Assembly: GCF_000333035.1 (NCBI RefSeq)
Contig: NZ_BANU01000003.1
Location: 1-64,000, forward strand
Reading direction: 5' to 3'
From: Gordonia sihwensis NBRC 108236
GTDB taxonomy: Bacteria; Actinomycetota; Actinomycetes; Mycobacteriales; Mycobacteriaceae
DNA length: 64,000 bases
Below the pieces are notes generated by a model that saw nothing but the letters and a program-made list of their open reading frames with translations, made no database searches and had not been told where the DNA came from. Shown here piece by piece: positions 34,121-45,787 of this stretch. Positions within the stretch are counted from its first letter, which is position 1. Every line of letters begins with the position of its first letter. Made by a program: the position numbers and the translations under genes.

Positions 34121-35331
34121 GCGCCTCAGCGTCCCGTCTATTCACGAGCGAATCCGTCACCGAGGGTCATCCGGACAAGATCTGTGACGCGATCAGCGAC
34201 TCGATCCTGGACGCGATGCTCGCGAAGGATCCGAAGGCCAAGGTGGCCGTGGAGACCCTGGTCACCACCGGTCAGGTGCATGTCGCGGGCGAGGTCAGCA
34301 CCACCGCCTACGTCGACATCCCGACCATCGTGCGCGAGAAGATCCTCGAGATCGGCTACGACTCGTCCACCAAGGGCTTCGACGGCACGTCGTGCGGCGT
34401 CAACATCGCGATCGGCGCGCAGTCGCCGGAGATCGCCCAGGGCCTGACCCACTCGCACGAGAAGCGCACCGGCACCCACGACGACGACATCGACCAGCAG
34501 GGTGCAGGCGACCAGGGCCTGATGTTCGGTTACGCCACCGACGAGACGCCCGAGCTGATGCCGCTGCCGATCGCGCTGGCCCACCGGCTCTCGCGCCGGC
34601 TGACCCAGGTCCGCAAGGACGGCGTCCTGCCGTACCTGCGTCCCGACGGCAAGACTCAGGTCACCATCGAGTACGCGGGCGACACCCCGGTCCGTCTCGA
34701 CACCGTGGTGGTCTCCACGCAGCACGCCGCCGACATCGACATCGAGGGCATGCTCGCCCCCGACATCCGCAAGCACGTCCTCGAGCCGGTCTTCGCCGAA
34801 CTCGACCTCCCGGTGAAGCTCGACACCTCCGACCCGCGTCTGCTGGTGAACCCCACCGGCAGCTTCGTGCTCGGCGGACCGATGGGCGACGCCGGTCTCA
34901 CCGGCCGCAAGATCATCGTCGACACCTACGGCGGCATGGCGCGTCACGGCGGCGGTGCGTTCTCGGGCAAGGACCCGTCGAAGGTCGACCGCAGCGCCGC
35001 CTACGCGATGCGCTGGGTGGCGAAGAACGCCGTTGCGGCGGGCCTGGCCAGCCGCATCGAGGTCCAGGTGGCCTACGCCATCGGCAAGGCCGCGCCCGTC
35101 GGTCTGTTCGTCGAGACCTTCGACACCGAGAAGGTGGACCCCGGCACCATTCAGAAGGCGATCTCGCAGGTCTTCGACCTTCGTCCCGGGGCCATCATCC
35201 GCGATCTGGACCTGCTGCGGCCGATCTACGCACCGACCGCCGCGTACGGACACTTCGGCCGGACCGATGTGGATCTGCCGTGGGAGCGCACCGACCGCGT
35301 CGCCGCACTCCGCGAGGCCGCAGGCCTGTAA
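34117..35331 (+). CDS. metK: S-adenosylmethionine synthetase
   Basis: Makes S-adenosylmethionine from methionine and ATP. Signature segments are [20 protein letters not shown] near the N-terminus, [21 protein letters not shown], and the second hexapeptide region [19 protein letters not shown]. The 404-residue length is standard. ATG 34117 overlaps the coaBC stop, with GAGAGGAACC upstream as SD. The priA gene follows after 71 bases with its own promoter candidate. Confidence 0.97.
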   Translation: MSASASRLFTSESVTEGHPDKICDAISDSILDAMLAKDPKAKVAVETLVTTGQVHVAGEVSTTAYVDIPTIVREKILEIGYDSSTKGFDGTSCGVNIAIGAQSPEIAQGLTHSHEKRTGTHDDDIDQQGAGDQGLMFGYATDETPELMPLPIALAHRLSRRLTQVRKDGVLPYLRPDGKTQVTIEYAGDTPVRLDTVVVSTQHAADIDIEGMLAPDIRKHVLEPVFAELDLPVKLDTSDPRLLVNPTGSFVLGGPMGDAGLTGRKIIVDTYGGMARHGGGAFSGKDPSKVDRSAAYAMRWVAKNAVAAGLASRIEVQVAYAIGKAAPVGLFVETFDTEKVDPGTIQKAISQVFDLRPGAIIRDLDLLRPIYAPTAAYGHFGRTDVDLPWERTDRVAALREAAGL

Positions 35332-35390
35332 GAGTGCGCGAGGCTGCAGGTCGGGGAGCGGTCCGCCGCGGCGCGGTCTCAGGCGATCGC

Positions 35391-35396
35391 TAATCT
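35391..35396 (+). promoter_or_regulatory. -10 box of a probable leaderless promoter (priA)
   Basis: TAATCT ends 6 nt before GTG 35403 and no SD is present. Confidence 0.5.
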
Positions 35397-35402
35397 CGAC
35401 GT

Positions 35403-37433
35403 GTGACAGCCGAGACCGAGCGCGTGGCCGCGAAGCCTCCGCGCAATCAGCGGGTCGCCGCACCGCAGCGACCGGTGGCCCGTGTGCTGCCGATGCTCGG
35501 GCTGGCTCACCTGGACCGGCCCTTCGATTACCTCGTGGACGCCAAGACGGACGCGGACGCCCAGCCGGGCGTCCGCGTCCGTGTGCGTTTCGCCGGCCGG
35601 TTGGTGGACGGCTACCTCTTGGAACGGCTCGACCGCAGCGAACACGAGGGCGCGCTGTCGTGGCTCGATCGCGTCGTCTCGCCCGAACCCGTCCTCACCC
35701 CCGAACTGGCCGCGCTGTGCCGTGCGGTCGCCGACCGGTACGCGGGCACGATGGCCGACGTCCTGCGGCTGGCGATCCCGCCGCGGCACGCACGGGTGGA
35801 GAAGGAGGCGGCCAGTCACGACGTGGCGCGGCCGATCGCCGAGCCGGCCGCAGCCGGCTGGGACGTCTACGACTCGGGGCGGTCGTTCATCGAACAGGCG
35901 GTCGCCGGAGGGCATCCGCACGCCTGCTGGCAGGCGCTGCCCGGCGAGGACGTGGCCGCCCGGCTGGCCGAACTCGCGGCGTCGGTCGCGGCATCCGGGC
36001 GCGGGGTGGTGATCGTGGTGCCCGACCAGCGGGATCTCGATCGTCTCGAAGCGGCGTGCGAACCGCTGCTCGGCGACGCCTGCGTGACTCTCGCCGCGGG
36101 CCTCGGTCCCACCGCGAGGTACCGGCGCTGGCTGTCGGCGCTGCGCGGACGGGCACGGGTGGTGATCGGCACGCGCAGCGCCGTCTTCGCACCCGTCGTC
36201 GATCTCGGCCTGGTGGTGGTCTTCGACGACGGGGACGACAGTCTCGACGAGCCGCGGTCGCCCTATCCGCACCCGCGCGAGGTGGCCGTTCTCCGCGCCC
36301 ACGGCAGCGGGGCGGCGCTGCTGATCGGCGGACACTCCCGCACCACCGACGCGCAGGCATTGGTGGAGTCGAGCTGGGCGTTCGACGTCGTCGCCCCGCG
36401 GGCCGCGGTCCGGGAGGCGATGCCGCGCGTCGACGGACTCTCCGACGAGGATCGCCGCGTGGCGGGCGATCCGATGGCGCGGACCGCGCGGATACCGGCG
36501 ATCGCCTTCGACGCGGCCCGGCGAGCCCTCGCCGCCGACCAGGCGGTGCTGTTCAGCGTGCCTCGGCGCGGTTACCTGCCGTCGGTGGCGTGCGCCCGGT
36601 GCCGCGCGCACGCCCGGTGCCGAGCCTGCAACGGTCCGCTGCAGATGAGCGAACGCGGCGACCTCGCCTGCCGGTGGTGCGGACGACCGGAGAACCGCTT
36701 CGTCTGTCCGGTGTGCGCGGGCACCGCGGTGCGCGCGTTGATGATCGGGGATCGGCGCACCGCCGAAGAACTCGGACGCGCCTTCCGCGGCGTCCCGATC
36801 GTCACCTCCTCCGGCGACAAGATCGTGGACGAGGTGCCGGCCGGGCCGCGGGTGGTGATCGCCACGCCGGGCGCGGCGCCGCGCGCGCCGGGCGGCTACG
36901 GGGCCGCGGTGCTGCTCGACACCTGGGCGCAGCTGGACCGGGAGGATCTGCGTGCCGCCGAGGAGGCGGTCCGCGCCTGGATGGCGGTGGCGACGCTGGT
37001 GCGGCCCCGTGCCGAGGGCGGCCGCGTGGTGGTGGTTGCCGACGCGGCCGCGTTGCCGGTACAGGCGCTCATCCGGTGGGATCCGGTGGGATTCGCCACC
37101 GCCGAGCTGCGGCAACGGCTGGAGTTGAAGTTCCCGCCCGCGGTGACGATGGCGTCGGTGGACGGACCGCCCGCGGCCGTGTCGGCGTTCCTCGACCTGC
37201 TCACCATGCCGCCGGAGGCCGAGACGCTGGGGCCGGTGCCGCTGCCCGCGGGGGTGCGCCGTCCCGCCGGCCTGGACGAGTCGGGGCCGGTGGATCGCAT
37301 GCTGTTGCGCACACCGCGCAGCGCCGGGCGGTCACTGGCCGAGGCACTGCGTAACGCCCAGGCGCTCCGGAACGCCCGGCATGACGACACCGCGGGCATC
37401 AGGGTCCAAGTCGATCCCCCTACGATTGGTTGA
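35403..37433 (+). CDS. priA: Degenerate primosomal protein N' (PriA), actinobacterial type
   Basis: A replication-restart helicase homologue of 676 residues. The N-terminal 3'-DNA-binding domain ([19 protein letters not shown]) and the zinc-binding region (CARC, CRAC, CRWC and CPVC pairs near 400-442) are intact. The helicase motifs are worn: no GxGKT Walker A is found after the [16 protein letters not shown] region, and the DEEH box reads FDDGDD. The protein probably binds forks but may not hydrolyse ATP. The same loss is known for other actinobacterial PriA annotations. fmt starts two bases after the stop. Confidence 0.88.
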   Translation: MTAETERVAAKPPRNQRVAAPQRPVARVLPMLGLAHLDRPFDYLVDAKTDADAQPGVRVRVRFAGRLVDGYLLERLDRSEHEGALSWLDRVVSPEPVLTPELAALCRAVADRYAGTMADVLRLAIPPRHARVEKEAASHDVARPIAEPAAAGWDVYDSGRSFIEQAVAGGHPHACWQALPGEDVAARLAELAASVAASGRGVVIVVPDQRDLDRLEAACEPLLGDACVTLAAGLGPTARYRRWLSALRGRARVVIGTRSAVFAPVVDLGLVVVFDDGDDSLDEPRSPYPHPREVAVLRAHGSGAALLIGGHSRTTDAQALVESSWAFDVVAPRAAVREAMPRVDGLSDEDRRVAGDPMARTARIPAIAFDAARRALAADQAVLFSVPRRGYLPSVACARCRAHARCRACNGPLQMSERGDLACRWCGRPENRFVCPVCAGTAVRALMIGDRRTAEELGRAFRGVPIVTSSGDKIVDEVPAGPRVVIATPGAAPRAPGGYGAAVLLDTWAQLDREDLRAAEEAVRAWMAVATLVRPRAEGGRVVVVADAAALPVQALIRWDPVGFATAELRQRLELKFPPAVTMASVDGPPAAVSAFLDLLTMPPEAETLGPVPLPAGVRRPAGLDESGPVDRMLLRTPRSAGRSLAEALRNAQALRNARHDDTAGIRVQVDPPTIG

Positions 37434-37434
37434 C

Positions 37435-38376
37435 ATGAGGCTGGTGTTCGCCGGCACGCCCGAGGTGGCGGTGCCGACCCTGCAGGAACTGCTCGATTCG
37501 CCCGACCACGAGGTGGTCGGCGTCATCACCAGACCGGACACCACGGCCGGCCGCGGACGCCGGATGATCCGGTCGGAGGTCGGGACGCTCGCCGACAGCC
37601 ACGGGATCGAGGTCCTGACGCCCCGCCGGATGTCCGATCCGGAGGTGTCCCAGGCGCTGGTCCGGTGGAACGCCGACCTCGGGGTCGTCGTCGCATACGG
37701 CGGACTGATCCCGCAGAGCGTGCTGGACATGCTGCCTCGCGGCTGGGTGAACCTGCACTTCTCGGTACTGCCCGCGTGGCGGGGAGCCGCTCCGGTGCAG
37801 GCGGCCATCGCCGCGGGCGACGAGTTCACCGGGGCGAGCGTCTTCGCTCTCGAAGCCGGACTCGACACCGGACCCGTCTACGGCACGCTCACCGAGCGGA
37901 TCCGCGACACCGACACCGCGGGCGATCTCCTCGAGCGGCTCTCGGTGTCGGGCTCGGGCCTGCTCCGCGCCGTCGTGGACGGGATCGCGGCGGGCGAACT
38001 GGCTCCGGTGCCCCAGGACGCCGAAGGCGTCTCGCACGCCGGGAAGATCACGACCGACGATGCGCGCGTGCGCTGGGACCTGCCGTCGCACATCATCGGG
38101 CGCACGGTGCGCGCCCACACCCCGGCACCGGGCGCGTGGACGATGCTCGGCGACGCACGTATCAAACTCGGCCCGGTGATCCCGGTCGACGGCGACGCCG
38201 ATGTCCCGGGAGCTATGGAGTGCGGAGCGCTCGCGGTCACCAAGAAGGCGGTCTTTGTCGGCACGGCGTCCGGTGCGGTGCGGCTGACGACGGTGCAGGC
38301 GCCGGGAAAGAAATCGATGAACGCCGCCGACTGGGCACGTGGCAGCCGGCTCGACGGAACGGAGCACTTCGGATGA
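37435..38376 (+). CDS. fmt: Methionyl-tRNA formyltransferase
   Basis: Formylates initiator Met-tRNA with 10-formyltetrahydrofolate. The catalytic domain has [66 protein letters not shown] (with the SLLP-like loop as SVLP), and the catalytic Asp in [10 protein letters not shown]-terminal OB-like domain completes the 313 residues. ATG 37435 is fixed by the conserved N-terminus; a TACGAT box 8 nt upstream could provide a further leaderless start inside the priA end. It overlaps rsmB as ATGA. Confidence 0.95.
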   Translation: MRLVFAGTPEVAVPTLQELLDSPDHEVVGVITRPDTTAGRGRRMIRSEVGTLADSHGIEVLTPRRMSDPEVSQALVRWNADLGVVVAYGGLIPQSVLDMLPRGWVNLHFSVLPAWRGAAPVQAAIAAGDEFTGASVFALEAGLDTGPVYGTLTERIRDTDTAGDLLERLSVSGSGLLRAVVDGIAAGELAPVPQDAEGVSHAGKITTDDARVRWDLPSHIIGRTVRAHTPAPGAWTMLGDARIKLGPVIPVDGDADVPGAMECGALAVTKKAVFVGTASGAVRLTTVQAPGKKSMNAADWARGSRLDGTEHFG

Positions 38377-39785
38377 GCCCTGCGGAGCATCGGAGCGGCG
38401 ATCGGCGCCCGGAGCGCAAGTACCGCGAGAAGGATCTCGACCCGGCACGCATCGTGGCGCGCGATGTGCTGCGGGCGGTGCGCGAACGCGACGCGTACGC
38501 GAATCTACTGCTGCCCAGACTGCTTCGCGAGCGGAGGATCACCGGCCGGGACGCCGCGCTGGCCACGGAGCTGACCTATGGTTCGGCTCGGTCTCTCGGC
38601 CTGCTCGACGCCGTGATCGCCGCCGCGGCGGGCCGCCCCGTCGACGAGATCGACGGAAGCCTGCTCGACGTACTGCGGCTGGGGACCTATCAGCTGTTGC
38701 GGACGCGGATCGGGTCGCACGCGGCGGTGTCGACCTCCGTCGACATCGCGCGCAGCGAGAACGGGATGGGACCGTCCGGATTCGTCAACGCGGTCCTGCG
38801 CAAGGTGAGTCAGCGCGACGAGCAGCTCTGGATCGAGGAACTCGCGCCGTCGATGATGGACGATCGCATCGGCAACCTGTCGTTCACGTATGCGCATCCG
38901 CGGTGGATCGGCGAGGTCTTCCACCGGGCGCTCGGCGGGTCGACGGGTGAGCTGCAGGCGGCGCTCGCCGCCGACGACGAGCGGCCGATCGTGCATCTCG
39001 TCGCACGGCCGGGACAGATCACCGCCGAGGAACTCGCGTTGATCAGCGGCGGCGACGAGGGACGCTATTCGCCGTACTGCGTGTACCTGCCCGAGGGCGG
39101 TGATCCGGGCGAGCTCGACGCGGTGCGGGAGGGCTTCGCCGGAGTCCAGGACGAGGGGAGCCAGCTGGTCGCGGTCGCGCTGGCACGTGCCGACGTCGGC
39201 GACGACGGCGGCCGGTGGCTCGACCTCTGCGCCGGTCCGGGCGGCAAGGCCGCGCTGCTGGGGTCGCTCGCCGAGGTGTCGGGCGCTCATCTGGACGCCG
39301 TCGAGATCTCTGCGCATCGTGCCGAGCTGATCGAGAAGGTGGTCGACTCGCTGCCGGTGACCGTTCACGTCGCCGACGGCCGGTCATCGGGACTGGAGCC
39401 GGGCTTCGACCGGATTCTGGTGGACGCCCCCTGTTCGGGACTGGGGTCGCTGCGACGGCGCCCGGAGGCCCGCTGGCGTCGGCGGCCCGAAGACCTCCCG
39501 GAGCTGGTGACCCTGCAGAGGGAGCTGCTCGCCGAAGCCCTGCATCTGGTGAAGCCGGGCGGTGTGGTCGTGTACTCGACGTGCTCGCCGCATCCGGCCG
39601 AGACCGTCGAGGTGGTCGACACGGTGCTCACGGAGGTGGCCGGGGTGAGCCGCCTCGACGCTCGCCCGCTGGTCGCGGGCGATGTCTTCGATCCGGAGTC
39701 GCTGGGAGACGGGCCGTACGTTCAGCTCTGGCCGCACCGCCACGACACCGACGCCATGTTCCTGGCCGCACTGCGGAAGGACTGA
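38373..39785 (+). CDS. rsmB: 16S rRNA m5C967 methyltransferase
   Basis: Methylates a cytosine of 16S rRNA with S-adenosylmethionine. The N-terminal NusB-like domain (about 30-170) has [18 protein letters not shown] and [10 protein letters not shown]. The Rossmann methyltransferase domain has motif [16 protein letters not shown], motif [20 protein letters not shown], and motif [18 protein letters not shown], whose Cys is the catalytic nucleophile. Length is 470 residues. The ATG overlaps the fmt stop. fmt-rsmB is a widely conserved pair, here downstream of priA. Confidence 0.95.
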   Translation: MSPAEHRSGDRRPERKYREKDLDPARIVARDVLRAVRERDAYANLLLPRLLRERRITGRDAALATELTYGSARSLGLLDAVIAAAAGRPVDEIDGSLLDVLRLGTYQLLRTRIGSHAAVSTSVDIARSENGMGPSGFVNAVLRKVSQRDEQLWIEELAPSMMDDRIGNLSFTYAHPRWIGEVFHRALGGSTGELQAALAADDERPIVHLVARPGQITAEELALISGGDEGRYSPYCVYLPEGGDPGELDAVREGFAGVQDEGSQLVAVALARADVGDDGGRWLDLCAGPGGKAALLGSLAEVSGAHLDAVEISAHRAELIEKVVDSLPVTVHVADGRSSGLEPGFDRILVDAPCSGLGSLRRRPEARWRRRPEDLPELVTLQRELLAEALHLVKPGGVVVYSTCSPHPAETVEVVDTVLTEVAGVSRLDARPLVAGDVFDPESLGDGPYVQLWPHRHDTDAMFLAALRKD

Positions 39786-39818
39786 CGCGCTGCCGCGAGA
39801 GCGCCGGCCGCGTTCTCG

Positions 39819-39824
39819 TAGAAT
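39819..39824 (+). promoter_or_regulatory. -10 box of a probable leaderless promoter (rpe)
   Basis: TAGAAT, close to the consensus, ends 7 nt before ATG 39832, and no SD is present. Confidence 0.55.
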
Positions 39825-39831
39825 CAGCGCC

Positions 39832-40536
39832 ATGTGCAACCCCGGCCGCCCGGCACCGATGATCGCCCCGTCCATCCTGTCCGCCGACTTCGCCAATCTC
39901 GCCGCGGAGATCGCGGCGGTCGGCCCGTCCGACGTCGATCCCGGCGTCGACTGGGTTCACGTCGACGTGATGGACAACCATTTCGTGCCGAATCTGACGC
40001 TCGGCCTGCCGGTGGTCGAGAGCCTGCTCAAGGCCACCGACATTCCGCTCGACTGCCACCTGATGATCGAGGACCCGGGCCGCTGGGCGCCGCCGTACGC
40101 GGAGGCCGGCGCCTACAACGTGACCTTCCACGCCGAGGCCGCCGACGATCCGTCGGCCGTGGCCCGCGACATCCGCGCGGCCGGAGGCAAGGCCGGCCTG
40201 GCCATCAAGCCCGGCACGCCGCTGGAGCCGTACCTGGAGATCCTGCGGGACTTCGACACGCTGTTGGTGATGAGCGTGGAGCCGGGCTTCGGTGGGCAGA
40301 AGTTCATGCCCGAGGTGCTCGACAAAGTCCGCACCATCCGGAGCCGGGTCGACAGCGGCGACCTGCGCCTGCTGATCGAGATCGACGGCGGGATCAGCGA
40401 TTCCACCATCGAGCAGGCCGCCGAGGCCGGGGTGGACTGCTTCGTCGCGGGGTCGGCCGTGTACGGCGGCGACGATCCCGCCGCCCGCGTGGCGCAGTTG
40501 CGCCGCAAAGCCACCCTCGTCCGCGACGGTCGGTAG
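39832..40536 (+). CDS. rpe: Ribulose-phosphate 3-epimerase
   Basis: Interconverts ribulose 5-phosphate and xylulose 5-phosphate. This TIM-barrel protein has [70 protein letters not shown] and FVAGSAVYG; these include the metal-binding His and Asp residues and the phosphate site. Length is 234 residues. ATG 39832 is chosen from the TAGAAT spacing and from the family start. It lies 46 bases after rsmB and 4 before ribD, supplying pentose phosphate to the same pool that ribBA draws on. Confidence 0.96.
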   Translation: MCNPGRPAPMIAPSILSADFANLAAEIAAVGPSDVDPGVDWVHVDVMDNHFVPNLTLGLPVVESLLKATDIPLDCHLMIEDPGRWAPPYAEAGAYNVTFHAEAADDPSAVARDIRAAGGKAGLAIKPGTPLEPYLEILRDFDTLLVMSVEPGFGGQKFMPEVLDKVRTIRSRVDSGDLRLLIEIDGGISDSTIEQAAEAGVDCFVAGSAVYGGDDPAARVAQLRRKATLVRDGR

Positions 40537-40540
40537 CGCG

Positions 40541-41557
40541 GTGGTCGATGCGGCCACCGTCGCCGCCGCGATGCGGCGTGCGATCGCCGAGTCTGCGGAC
40601 TCGCAGGGACTCAGCTCACCGAATCCGCCCGTCGGCGCGGTGATCCTCGACGAGCTCGGCGAGGTGGCGGGAGTGGGCCGGACCCAGCCGCCGGGCGGAC
40701 CGCACGCCGAAGTGATGGCCCTGCGCGAGGCGGGGGACCGGGCGCGGGGCGGCACGGCCGTCGTGACCCTCGAACCCTGCGATCACACCGGTCGCACCGG
40801 CCCGTGCTCGCAGGCGCTGCTCGCCGCCGGCGTCTCGGCGGTGCACTTCGCCGTCGGCGATCCCAATCCGGCGGCGGCGGGCGGCGCCGCCACGCTCCGG
40901 GCCGCGGGCGTCGACGTCCATGAGTCGGTGCTCGAGCACGAGGCTCGCCGAGGTCCGCTGCGGCAGTGGCTCTTCCAGCGTGAGCGGGGGCGTCCGTTCG
41001 TCACGGCGAAGATCGCGGCGACTCTCGACGGCCGCGTCGCGGCACCCGACGGCACCAGCCAGTGGATCACCGGCGCCGCCGCACGCGAGCATGCGCATGC
41101 GCAGCGCGCGCGGATCGACGCCATCGTGGTCGGGACCGGAACGGTGATCGCCGACGACCCGGCGCTCACCGCCCGGCGGCCGGACGGGACGCTGTACAGC
41201 CACCAGCCCACCCGCGTCGTCCTCGGGCTGCGCGACGTGCCCCCGACGGCACGGGTGCGCAGTGGACCGTCCCCGCTGCTGCACGTCGCGAGCCGTGACC
41301 CGCGCGAGGTGGTGGCCGCGCTGCCGGACGCACTGCACGTCCTGGTGGAGGGGGGCCCGGCGATCATCGGAGCGTTCCTCGCAGCAGGTCTCGTCGACGA
41401 ACTGCACTGCTACCTGACACCCACTGTGCTGGGAGCGGGCCGCGCAGCGGTGGACGACGGCACGGTCGGAACACTCGCGGATGCGCACCGCTTCATCCGG
41501 ACCGGCACGCGTGGACTCGGCGACGACCTGCTGGTCACCCTCGAGCGCCGCGACTGA
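40541..41557 (+). CDS. ribD: Bifunctional riboflavin deaminase/reductase RibD
   Basis: Deaminates and then reduces the pyrimidine intermediate of riboflavin synthesis. The N-terminal cytidine-deaminase-like domain has zinc ligands in PHAEVMAL and TLEPCDHTGRTGPC. The C-terminal reductase domain starts near 145 with RPFVTAKIAATLDGRVA, then GTGTVIADDPALTAR and LVEGGPAIIGAFL, the NADPH-binding part. Length is 338 residues. The GTG start is 4 bases after rpe. It is separated from the riboswitch-controlled rib genes, so it may escape FMN control. Confidence 0.95.
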   Translation: MVDAATVAAAMRRAIAESADSQGLSSPNPPVGAVILDELGEVAGVGRTQPPGGPHAEVMALREAGDRARGGTAVVTLEPCDHTGRTGPCSQALLAAGVSAVHFAVGDPNPAAAGGAATLRAAGVDVHESVLEHEARRGPLRQWLFQRERGRPFVTAKIAATLDGRVAAPDGTSQWITGAAAREHAHAQRARIDAIVVGTGTVIADDPALTARRPDGTLYSHQPTRVVLGLRDVPPTARVRSGPSPLLHVASRDPREVVAALPDALHVLVEGGPAIIGAFLAAGLVDELHCYLTPTVLGAGRAAVDDGTVGTLADAHRFIRTGTRGLGDDLLVTLERRD

Positions 41558-41665
41558 GCACAGGCCGGCGTTTCGCGCACTGCGCGCTTAACGGTGCGAG
41601 GCCCTCTGACGTGCCCGGACCCGGTGTACGGGAGAGCGGGTACGCGGCTGGGCCCGGCTGCGTGC

Positions 41666-41671
41666 TAATTT
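41666..41671 (+). promoter_or_regulatory. Candidate -10 box for the riboflavin operon
   Basis: TAATTT lies in an unusually AT-rich patch. A start near 41678 would put the riboswitch P1 stem at the very 5' end of the RNA. Confidence 0.5.
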
Positions 41672-41680
41672 CAATATTGA

Positions 41681-41820
<140 letters not shown>

Positions 41821-41882
41821 ATGGCAGTGCGGCGCCGTGCCGCGATCTGTCTCTCCCGAGCACACCTGGCAAAGGAGAGACG
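41821..41882 (+). promoter_or_regulatory. Expression platform that can sequester the ribE ribosome-binding site
   Basis: GTCTCTCC (41849-41856) is exactly complementary to GGAGAGAC (41874-41881), the SD of ribE. The same TCTCTC can instead pair with GAGAGA at 41815-41820, which overlaps the 3' strand of P1. FMN binding should keep P1 closed, free TCTCTCC and so hide the SD, which implies translational shut-off. Confidence 0.7.
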
Positions 41883-42522
41883 GTGTTCACGGGAATCGTG
41901 GAGGAACGCGGCGAAATCACCGCTCGCGACGACCTCACTGAGGCCGCGCGTTTTCGTATTCGTGGGCCGCTGGTCACCAGCGATGCCTCATTCGGAGATT
42001 CGATCGCCGTCAACGGCGTCTGTCTCACAGTCACCGAGCTGACCGACGACGAGTTCACCGTCGACGTGATGGCCGAGACGCTGCGGCGCAGTTCACTCGA
42101 CCGCCTGGGTCCGGGCGCGAGCGTCAACCTCGAACGCGCGATGGCCGCGGGCGGCCGTTTCGGCGGGCACATCGTTCAGGGACACGTCGACGGGGTCGGC
42201 GTCATCGTCTCGGTGTCGCCGAGCGAGAACTGGACCGTGGTACGGATCGGCATTCCCGAGCAGCTCGCACGCTACATCGTCGAGAAGGGGTCGATCACCG
42301 TCGACGGCATCTCGTTGACGGTCTCGTCCGTCGGTGTCGACCGGGAATACGGGGACTGGTTCGAGGTGTCGTTGATTCCGACGACTCTGAGTGAGACGAA
42401 CCTCTCCGGCGCCCGAGCCGGGGTGCGCGTGAACTTGGAAGTCGATGTCATCGCGAAGTACGTCGAGCGTCTCACCGGCGCCGGCCGGCTCGCGACCAGT
42501 GGTGTGGAAGGCAGTGAGCCGA

Positions 42523-42530
<8 letters not shown>
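41883..42530 (+). CDS. ribE: Riboflavin synthase, alpha subunit
   Basis: Dismutates two 6,7-dimethyl-8-ribityllumazine molecules to riboflavin. It has two tandem lumazine-binding barrels: the first starts [12 protein letters not shown] and has NGVCLTV and [13 protein letters not shown], the second repeats as [10 protein letters not shown] and ends [14 protein letters not shown]. The length of 215 residues is normal. The GTG lies 6 nt after AAGGAGAG, the SD that the riboswitch can hide. It overlaps ribBA by eight bases. The M. tuberculosis equivalent is named ribC. Confidence 0.96.
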
Positions 42531-44794
<2,264 letters not shown>

Positions 44795-44836
44795 GCCGGA
44801 AGCCGGAGCGCGCGGCCGTCCGACATCGTCGTCGCC

Positions 44837-45679
44837 TCATGCGGCGACCGCGATCTGCGCGGGCAGACCGATCTCGGCGGCTCGCGCCCGTATCGATTCC
44901 ACGACCGTGTCCGGCGTGGTCCGGGACACCGTGAGATAGACCGCCGCCGCGGGTTCGGGCCGCTGCGAGGTGGCCCGGCAGTGCACGGGGGAGGTGCCGG
45001 CCGGCAGCAGTGCGAGCAGGTCCCGGTACCGCCCGAGATCGGCCGGCGTGTCTCCGGCGTCCCACTGCAACACGCAGTCCGAACCGGTCACCGAGAGTTC
45101 GCGAATGCCCCCGGAATCGTCGGCGATGAACCGGTCGAGGCTCTCCGCCAGCGGGTACGCGTCCCGCGACGACTCGGCGGCGATCGCCGTGCGCCAGGCG
45201 CGCACCGCAGTGACCCCGGGGTTCGACGCGGTGAACTGCCGGGTCCGCCGGACCCAGTCCAGATACCTCGCCGGATCGCCGAGGCGCGGGTTGTCGGAAC
45301 CGGGTACCAGGTAGATCTCGGCCGCGACGGGTCCGCCGGAGGAGTCGCGTGCCGAGAACTCGACGCGGATGCGGTGCTCGTCGATGACGGCGCCGCCGCG
45401 GTGGGCGGCGAGCTCACGCGCCGCGCGCGCGACGTCCTCGTCCGGCAGTCCGGCGCGCAGTGAGACGACGGTGTCCACCGAACCGCGGCTCAGGACCGCA
45501 TTGTTGGGGTGCACGCGAAACGAGGTCACGTCGGACCGGCCGCGCAGATAGGTGGTGTAGTCCTCGGCGAAGGAGTCGGCGGAGTCGGTGGCGCAGGCCC
45601 CGAGAGCCACCGCGCTCATCAGCGCGCCGGCGAGCGCGAACGCCGCCGGCCGCCGGTGTCTGCGGTGCCGACCGGTCAT
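44837..45679 (-). CDS. Putative lipoprotein
   Basis: A 280-residue exported protein of unknown function. A basic start (MTGRHRRHRR) and a hydrophobic stretch end in the lipobox LGAC with Cys29, so it should be lipid-anchored on the outer face of the membrane. The mature part has no family I recognise; two cysteines at SDCVL and VHCRAT may form a disulfide. It lies where mycobacteria have a lipoprotein gene between ribH and uvrC, but on the opposite strand, and I cannot confirm homology. ATG 45679 follows a TANNNT box at leaderless spacing. The 42 bases between its stop and the PH-domain gene hold nothing notable. Confidence 0.75.
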   Translation of the reverse strand: MTGRHRRHRRPAAFALAGALMSAVALGACATDSADSFAEDYTTYLRGRSDVTSFRVHPNNAVLSRGSVDTVVSLRAGLPDEDVARAARELAAHRGGAVIDEHRIRVEFSARDSSGGPVAAEIYLVPGSDNPRLGDPARYLDWVRRTRQFTASNPGVTAVRAWRTAIAAESSRDAYPLAESLDRFIADDSGGIRELSVTGSDCVLQWDAGDTPADLGRYRDLLALLPAGTSPVHCRATSQRPEPAAAVYLTVSRTTPDTVVESIRARAAEIGLPAQIAVAA

Positions 45680-45685
45680 GCGACA

Positions 45686-45691
45686 AGGCTA
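45686..45691 (-). promoter_or_regulatory. -10 box of a probable leaderless promoter (lipoprotein)
   Basis: TAGCCT on the minus strand ends 6 nt before ATG 45679, with no SD. Confidence 0.5.
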
Positions 45692-45775
45692 GGCGCGGCG
45701 GGCGTCTCGCCGCAGCGGTACCACCGCGCGGTGTCGTGACCGCGTCCGGGCCGAACCCGTGTCACCGGCGGCGAC

Positions 45776-45781
45776 TAACCT
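45776..45781 (+). promoter_or_regulatory. -10 box of a probable leaderless promoter (uvrC)
   Basis: TAACCT ends 6 nt before GTG 45788. The spacer GGGGGC is G-rich but sits too close to the start to act as an SD. Confidence 0.5.
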
Positions 45782-45787
45782 GGGGGC

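Noticed and set aside
34955..37354. A 799-codon open frame in another plus-strand frame across metK and priA
   Set aside because: It is Arg-rich with low-complexity composition and overlaps two well-supported genes.
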